This document shows, in pieces, positions 57,671-64,000 of a stretch of 64,000 nucleotides of DNA (the stretch's first letter is position 1; the number at the start of each line of letters is the position of its first letter). The notes under the pieces are model-generated. The model searched no databases. It saw only the letters and a program-made list of their open reading frames with translations, and was not told the DNA's origin. Source of the stretch: Lepisosteus oculatus (taxonomy: Eukaryota; Chordata; Actinopteri; Semionotiformes; Lepisosteidae); contig NC_090723.1 of assembly GCF_040954835.1 (NCBI RefSeq), forward strand, positions 10,001 to 74,000, in the 5' to 3' direction. Made by a program: the position numbers and the translations under genes.

Positions 57671-58120
57671 TCATACTTTTGTATTTTTTATGAGACCAAA
57701 AACTACAAGAAAACGTAACGTAGCAGTCGTATTGTCAGGGTACATGCAATAATACATGTACATTTTATGGAAAAAAAGATTCAACAAGGTAAATGCAGAT
57801 AAGGCCCGTCCATGCTTCAACGTTCGTACAACACAGAAACAGACACATTTCAGAAAGACATTCTGAAATAAAATGTCTTTACATCCGTCTTAAAGTGTTC
57901 AAACACGGTCTCCTCTCACACCATTCCCTTAATAATTATGTTGCGCAAGTATAATCATGTTTTAAAATACAAACGATATTTTCATCTTCCTTTTCAATGG
58001 GATTAAAATGTAACAAATGTATTTCTTTCCGATTTCAAGTCTTTCCGATAGCGCTTTGAGACTCAGCTCCGTGGACAAGTGTATCTCTGTCGCCACCCAG
58101 TGGACATTTCTCGGAAGTGT
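57671..58120. repeat. AT-rich duplicate (partner 49403-49935)
   Basis: With the preceding blocks it completes a copy of 48520-49935 lying about 8.3 kb to the right. Confidence 0.7.
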
Positions 58121-58231
58121 CACCGCCCGCCGGAATTCGGAAAAGTCCCGGATCTGAAGCTGTGTGACTGGACAAGAGCCTGTCTCCCGCCTCCTGCTGA
58201 AATCTCAGCGCCGATTGGACAAAAGCTGCTC

Positions 58232-58797
58232 ACAGTCCGGATCCAGTAGAAGGCCGATCCACTCCGGGTTTTCCTTAGCCGGCAGTCCGGATCCAGTAGA
58301 AGGCCGATCCACTCCGGGTTTTCCGTAGCCGGCAGTCCGGATCCAGTGGAAGGCCGATCCACTCCGGGTTTTCCGTAGCCGGCAGTCCGGATCCAGTGGA
58401 AGGCCGATCCACTCCGGGTTTTCCGTAGCCGGCAGTCCGGATCCAGTGGAAGGCCGATCCACTCCGGGTTTTCCGTAGCCGGCAGTCCGGATCCAGTGGA
58501 AGGCCGATCCACTCCGGGTTTTCCGTAGCCGGCAGTCCGGATCCAGTGGAAGGCCGATCCACTCCGGGTTTTCCGTAGCCGGAAGTCCGGATCCAGTGGA
58601 AGGCCGATCCACTCCAGGTTTTCCGTAGCCGGAAGTCCGAGTCCGGTGGAAGGCCGATCCACTCCGGGTTTTCCGTAGCCGGAAGTCCGGGTCCGGTGGA
58701 AAGGCCGATCCACTCCGGGTTTTCCGTAGCCGGAAGTCCGGGTCCGGTGGAAAGGCAGATCCACTCCGGGTTTTCCGTAGCCGGAAGTCCGGATCCT
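58232..58797. repeat. 50-base GC-rich minisatellite
   Basis: About 11 units of AGGCCGATCCACTCCGGG, TTTTCCGTAGCCGG and (C/A)AGTCCGGATCCAGTGGA. The left units carry GGCAGTCC, the right ones GGAAGTCC, and the last three are GGTCCGGTGGA variants, so variants are ordered along the array. All frames are open over three units, producing false ORFs on the minus strand. Confidence 0.95.
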
Positions 58798-58809
58798 TTA
58801 CGATGCACG

Positions 58810-61440
58810 CAAGACTACGTTACAGATCACCGGAGTACATTATACAGGCAAATAAAGATAAGGTACGCACAGCTTTCATGTTGTGATACTTAGACATGGT
58901 TTGGAGACGTTCCCTCGTGTGTATTTTGAATTATTCAAATGCGTGTCGCTTCAATTTGGAAGCGCATCATTTCAGTGCATGAGCTTACCCGTTATATTGG
59001 GCGAGATTTCACACGGATATTCAAACAAGAACGAGTTTGCCCTGGAATCCATTCCACTGCCCAACCTGAAAGTCAGAGCATGAGAACGGACGGATTGTAT
59101 GGCGATTGAGGTGTTGCTCGACCACATCAATTAGGCGAGAAGTACAATCTGCTACTACGACATACGGTCTAATTATTCAATTTTCGATTATTTCTCATCT
59201 TTAGGCTATTTATACATCTAATAACGAGCAAGTATAATGATTAAGCCAATGATACATTATATTTTAGATTCGGTTCAGCAGTATTGAGCAGTAAAATAAC
59301 ATCAATTTGTCTACAGGAAATGTCAGAATTAGAAGCCTTCTTTACACCATTTTGCCGATCTGTTCAGAGTGTTTTAACAACAGAACAAAACAAAAACAAA
59401 CGTAAGGTTTCTGGGCTGCTTTGAGAAAGACAATGATCATCTATATTACTTTTAAATCTATGCACACTGTGTATCTTTACCGGGTCGATTCAATGTACAA
59501 TTTTGTACTGACGCCTTAACCTTATTATTCATACAAAATCTGTTTGACAATAGTCATGGTTGATTCCACTCACTTTCCCCAAAGAGGTGCTCCAAAATAG
59601 TTTGACAAGATATTGTGAGATTGTGAGAGGGATCTGAAGTATTTATTAGTACAAGTATAACTAAATTGTTTTCCTTGTAGTCTAATAAAGGTTGTAAATT
59701 CTTCCATAGTTTCTGATGGTATACTGTTAGTTTCTTAAAAGCATCAATACCTCTCTAGGAGTAGCTCTGGTTACGACGGATTGTTATCAGACGTATCACA
59801 AACATTATATCTATTCATAAAATCTGCTTGATTCTACATTTCATCATCCACACCAGTTAATTTGTTGACCCCGCTTATACTATTTTAAACCCAGTTTTCA
59901 AAGCACAGGTTTATTTTTTCTCTGTATTCTAGATGATGTATCTATGGGAGGTATGTTTATCTATAAGAGACCACGTGAGGAGAACTTCTTCATGGAAGCT
60001 GGCAAGTTTCAGGGGGGTTTCCAGCATCCAAATGACATTCAAGTAAAAAGTCTATACCCGCTAGTTCCTGAATGATTAAATTAGGGAAACATACACCACC
60101 TACTTTGCTTAATTTTGTAAATAGTACTCTGTCGGTATCGGTATTAGATGCTCTAAACCCTGTAGCATTTAGGCCTCCTTCTGCGTGTGTTTGACAAATA
60201 ACAACCATGAATAAAGTTTTTTTTTTTATTTTACTAAGGTAGAGAACATCAAATCACAAAATCACCTTTTTGAAAATCTTAATACCAAGATATTTAATCA
60301 CATCTTTTACATGTATATAACGTACGGAGCAGACACTTTTCAACAGCCACCAGTTCACTTTTCTGATATGTAAAGAAAGACCAGATACAGAGGAAATGAC
60401 TTGTAAACACATTTAATTGCTTTGTCCACCTCTGTGTGCTTTCTCAGAGAGAGAGTTGTATCCTCAGCCAATTGGGAACACCTGTCATCTCTTTATCCTG
60501 TACTTGAATACCCTGAAACTATTTGTTATAGGGGTGTAAGCAGTGGGAAGAGGAGTGGGCTCGTGTCGAATTGCCTTACCCGTTCCCAATCTGCAGGAGG
60601 TCCCACGACGGCAGGTAGCTGCTCCAGTCGCTGGAGCTCAGTTCGCTGTCGAGGGAGGACGAGGGCTCTGGCTCGGGGGAATCACGGCTCCACAGCTCCT
60701 ACCTGTTGCAGAGTGTTTCTGCCCTGCCGATGGCCTCTGTGTTTTAGAAGGATCTGTCTCTTTTCACTTGCTTACACCACAGGTTTCATCGACGATAGTG
60801 TGCATCCTGAAGCAGTGAGTTATCGGTCTTATTTCTACTGAGAAACAGTTCAAGCACTCACAAAACAATAACCAGGAGACGGTGTATGAAAAAGAATTGT
60901 AAGACTTGCAGAGTAGATTTGAATAGACAGTAGACGTCACACTGCATGCTTGAATATCAGAGATTCAATTCATTCTTTCCTGTAGGTTAACTTCCTGTTT
61001 GACATTGTTCTGCTGTCACTTCTTCACAAACTCATAACTCGCCGTGTTCAATTTTGTGTTGAGTTACAGGAACCTCAGCATCAGATGAAATTCTCTTCAG
61101 CGCCCCAGGGAGACTGGGGGACTTGCCAGATTTTCAGCTTTATCACTGGGTCCTTCAGCTCAGGGCTGTTGAGCAAAGTGCTCACCTCTGCTGGAGAGCC
61201 ACAGGGGCACTACAGAGCGGCCTCGTGTTCCCTGCTCCTGCCCGTGCCTGTGGACGGCCAGTGTGACCGCGTGCGAGACAAAGTAGTGCATTTGTGGTGT
61301 AAATACAGAATGTTCACTAGCTGACTGAGGAAAGTTACATAGACGGGAGTATACGTTCTGAAATAATGTGAACCACTGTTACTACACACAGACAGACTAC
61401 TTAAAAATCATGTGGCTTTTTAAGGTTGTTTTGTCTGCCT
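58810..61440. other. Interval without a firm gene
   Basis: Mostly AT-rich unique DNA. One CpG-rich island-like patch at 60560-60730 is exon-like on the minus strand: 60580-60698 is open, encodes an acidic Ser/Pro-rich segment (PEPEPSSSLDSELSSSDW) and is followed by donor GTAAGG, but its acceptor is poor. A second patch at 61190-61280 has a GAGGTGAGC donor on the minus strand. Neither is recognised. Confidence 0.3.
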
Positions 61441-61471
61441 AAAGTACGTTAGATTTGTCACAGCAGAGTTT

Positions 61472-61578
61472 GAATACTTACAGAATGCAGCAGCTAGAAT
61501 TGTTACTTGGAGCAGAAAGAATGACCACATAACCTTGTTGTGAAAGGCGCTATATGAAAATAAATTGAATTGAATGGA
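61472..61578 (+). mobile_element. LINE 3' end fragment
   Basis: LQNAAARIVTWSRKNDHIT is the conserved L2-type segment (QNAAAR..TRTRK.DHIT) near the ORF2 C-terminus. It is followed after a deletion by GTGAAAGGCGCTATATGAAA and (TTGAA)n, the standard 3' tail of that family. Confidence 0.85.
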
Positions 61579-61579
61579 A

Positions 61580-62965
61580 TGACAGAGTCACGGCTTTTCC
61601 AGTTTCCTCTCCTATTATCTTCTTTATCTGCACTCTAAAACACAGTGAAACCTTGAACCTTTCAAGTGGACCACTGCCGTTCTACATCACAATGACTTTA
61701 ACTAGGACGGAGACTTGAATGGGATGAAAAAGGAAAAGGCATTATTTGCAGGAAGAAATTAAACTGTTCCACCTGATCACTTGCTAAACAAAGTGATTCA
61801 CTGGAGTGGAGGCGGTGAAAGCTTTGTGAATCAACTTACAAAAGGAAACATGTAAGAAACGTGGCTCCCATATTTAACCCTTGAAAAATCTATGAGTGTT
61901 ATGTGGAGGTGAAAGTATTGTTCAATTATTCTAATAAAGCTCACTCAACTAAGACCCAGAAAAGTACCAGAGTATTCTCACCTAAGAGGAAATACTAACA
62001 AGTAGGATGCTAAAATGAAAAGCCTTAAAAAGTGAATGATCTTCAGTAGCTGAAATGATTATTGAGCTCTGGGTCACAGTGCTCCTGAAAAAAAATCAAA
62101 TTTCAGCAGACACCCAAGGACAGCAGGTGAGCACCATGCTGAGCCAGTGTATAAGTGTATGAATCACAGTTTCAAGGAGCTTTTTTCAGTTTCGTTCCAC
62201 TGATCGGCCAACACGGGGGGAACTTCAGTCTTACTCGCCCTATTGCATTAAGAAACTGTACAACATTCTCCAATAAGAACTTGCGATCTCACCTAACGAA
62301 AAGCAATTTGCGTAGCAGGGAAAGACTGGACTCCCACTGGGGATTTTTGTTTTTCATCCCGATGGTGATGTGCACTATATAGAACGTTGCTGGACCCATG
62401 TGCAATTGGTGTCATTTCTAATCTAGAGGTCAAAGCTGTGAAACTTTCAAAGAGATGGAAGATCTCTTGCGAGACACCAATTCACAGAAGGGGCTAATGA
62501 GATCTTTGCTTGAAGTCTCATTGTGCTGCACTATTTCATTTTTCAGTGGGCACGACTCACGGGCATCTAAAATCATCTCAGTGACGGACTAAACAGGCCT
62601 CTCGCAAAGACTCGGGAACGGACACAGACCTTATCGTCTCTGCTCCTCGGGAAGCGTGCAGAGATCACATTAGATGTGTTGCTCAAGCTCTTTATTGTCA
62701 CGTACAGTAAACCCAGCAGTGTGGTCAGTGCGGGATGTGTTCTGTCCTGACGGCAGGGTATAGCAGCCAGAGGAGACCTGAAACACAAGACGGAGAGGTA
62801 AGACATTGATTCCGACAGAGAGAGCTTTCACACCGGATTACTGACAAGAGGAGCAATAAGAGAAGAGTTGTAAAGACACGCCGAAGAGAATATTCTCATC
62901 TAAGAGGAAATATTAAGACCATTTATAAGCTTGTGACCTCAAATTAAACGGAAGTCAGACATTTT
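61580..62965. other. Gene-free interval
   Basis: 62185-62225 (TTTCGTTCCACTGATCGGCC) is a worn copy of the 41.2/51.6-kb block. Otherwise no gene or RNA seen. Confidence 0.4.
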
Positions 62966-62971
62966 CAAAGG

Positions 62972-63076
62972 GAGCAACACTGCGGCACAGTGGTTAGCAT
63001 CGCTGCCTCATAGCACCGGGGCCCTGGGTTTGATTCCAGGGGTGCTGTCTGTGTGGAGTCTGCATGTTTGTTCATA
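62972..63076 (+). mobile_element. tRNA-derived SINE head and body
   Basis: GCGGCACAGTGGTTAGCATC (A box), GGGTTTGATTCCAGG (B box), then GGGGTGCTGTCTGTGTGGAG and TCTGCATGTTTG. This single copy shows the parent sequence of the 60-base minisatellite. Confidence 0.85.
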
Positions 63077-63322
63077 CAAACAGAAACTTCAAACAACAAA
63101 CCCCAACAAGAAATCTGTGCACACTTGGACTCCTGCTGCAGCTGAGGAGCTGTCACGCACACACCTCCTGTGTGGGTAGTGTTGGCCGTAGGACGTGTTG
63201 TTCACAGAGAGAAAAAATACACCATAGCAAGTCAGCACTCAAACAAACCAAAAGGCCAGTTTTATTGAAGTTGACGCAGCTGGCCACACAAACACTCACT
63301 GGGTCTCTTCACCAGGTATCCA
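63077..63322. repeat. 247-base recent duplicate, copy 2
   Basis: Follows the SINE directly and runs into the 60-base-type array at 63317. Its partner at 53897-54143 has different neighbours. Confidence 0.9.
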
Positions 63323-63605
63323 CACAGACAGCACCCCAGGAAACCAGACCCATGAGAACGGGGCAGAGCATGCAGACTCCACACAGACAGCACCCCATGA
63401 ACAGGACCCATGAGAACCCAGGCAGAGCATGCAGACTCCACACAGACAGCACCCCATGAACAGGACCCATGAGAACACAGACAGCACCCCATGAACAGGA
63501 CCCATGAGAACACAGGCAGAGCATGCAGACTCCACACAGACAGCAGCCCAGGACACCAGACCCATGAGAACACAGGCAGAGCATGCAAACTCCACACAGA
63601 CAGCA
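63317..63605. repeat. Short 60-base array
   Basis: About five units of the same repeat as 46390-48490, one of them shortened near 63476-63500. It leads into another SINE head (63605-63655, minus strand) as in the long array. Confidence 0.9.
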
Positions 63606-63639
63606 CCCCAGGAACTAAATCCAGGCTCCCAGCGCTGCC

Positions 63640-64000
63640 ACCCACTGCGCCGCCGTCTCTCACCTCCACTTGCAGATCATGACGCGACCGGAGACCGGAG
63701 ACTCCTCACTCCTGCAGTAACACACCCCAGCAGGAGGAGGCGCCGACGGACTCGCTCATGGTGCAGTGAGCCCAGCGGTGTGAGGCTGGTGTCCAGCGCT
63801 GATGTGTCCCTGATAGTCCTGTCCCACAGCCTGCGAGTCACCGTTTCTTCCACAAAATACTCCAGCCAGCGCTTTTTAGACTCAAGTTTCTTAAGTTTCT
63901 GTTTTTCTCGCAGATTAGATTAAAAAAGCCGCCTGTTGACCTGCTGGAGGTCAGACCCGCTCCGGCAACAACTACTGCAGCTCCGTTGCCCCGGCAACCA
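63640..64000. repeat. CpG-rich X-box block, copy D, cut by the window edge
   Basis: Nearly identical to 48545-48895, including the perfect GTTGCCCCGGCAAC at 63985-63998. The match continues to the last base, so the duplication extends beyond the window. Confidence 0.85.

Noticed and set aside
58120-58808. Three overlapping minus-strand frames of 135-214 codons
   Set aside because: The 50-base repeat lacks stops, so all three frames are open with a 50-residue period; no protein is implied.

Overview
This window is vertebrate nuclear DNA, most likely from a ray-finned fish. It has no bacterial-style gene organisation. It carries tRNA-derived SINEs, LINE reverse-transcriptase relics, a Ty3/gypsy LTR element of the kind common in fish, (AT)-rich CpG-poor DNA with AATAAA signals, and several minisatellites. 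I cannot name the species. I recognise no intact single-copy protein gene; nearly every long open frame is a transposon relic or an artefact of a tandem repeat.

Layout. 1-2.9 kb is A/C-rich noncoding DNA with an internal duplication. 2.9-9.6 kb holds two decayed head-to-tail copies of one Ty3/gypsy element sharing a truncated LTR, the second copy ending in a complete 473-base LTR. 10.9-12.2 kb is an unclassified interspersed repeat, partly tandem. 13.5-14.4 kb holds two promoter-like units reading leftwards. 15.1-16.1 kb is a cluster of four pol III-derived relics, including a decayed tRNA-Ile(AAT)-like sequence. A rightward promoter-like unit lies at 16.7-16.9 kb.

20.1-33.2 kb is the most unusual part: a 13-kb locus built from a few modules repeated in a fixed order, with two main 6.2-kb-spaced copies. 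It contains seven copies of a short palindromic hairpin (centre GTGCAC), small exon-like blocks with splice signals on the minus strand, and two leftward promoter-like units (28.0 and 33.0 kb). At 33.8-34.6 kb two rightward promoter-like units start and the strand composition flips from A/C-rich to T/G-rich. Together these suggest a divergently transcribed, spliced, apparently noncoding multicopy locus. The transcription model is inference. 38.1-38.5 kb has an unidentified open frame followed by a good poly(A) signal.

38.7-64 kb is a mosaic of LINE fragments, segmental duplications and minisatellites. Two minisatellites grew out of one LINE copy (69-base and about 66-base units), a third (60-base unit) grew from the body of a tRNA-derived SINE, and a fourth is a 50-base GC-rich array. 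A CpG-rich block with an RFX-type X-box palindrome occurs four times (48.5, 56.5, 57.0, 63.6 kb) and a block with ZNF143-like and CRE-like motifs three times (49.3, 51.2, 57.6 kb). The last X-box block runs to the window edge, so the duplicated region continues to the right.
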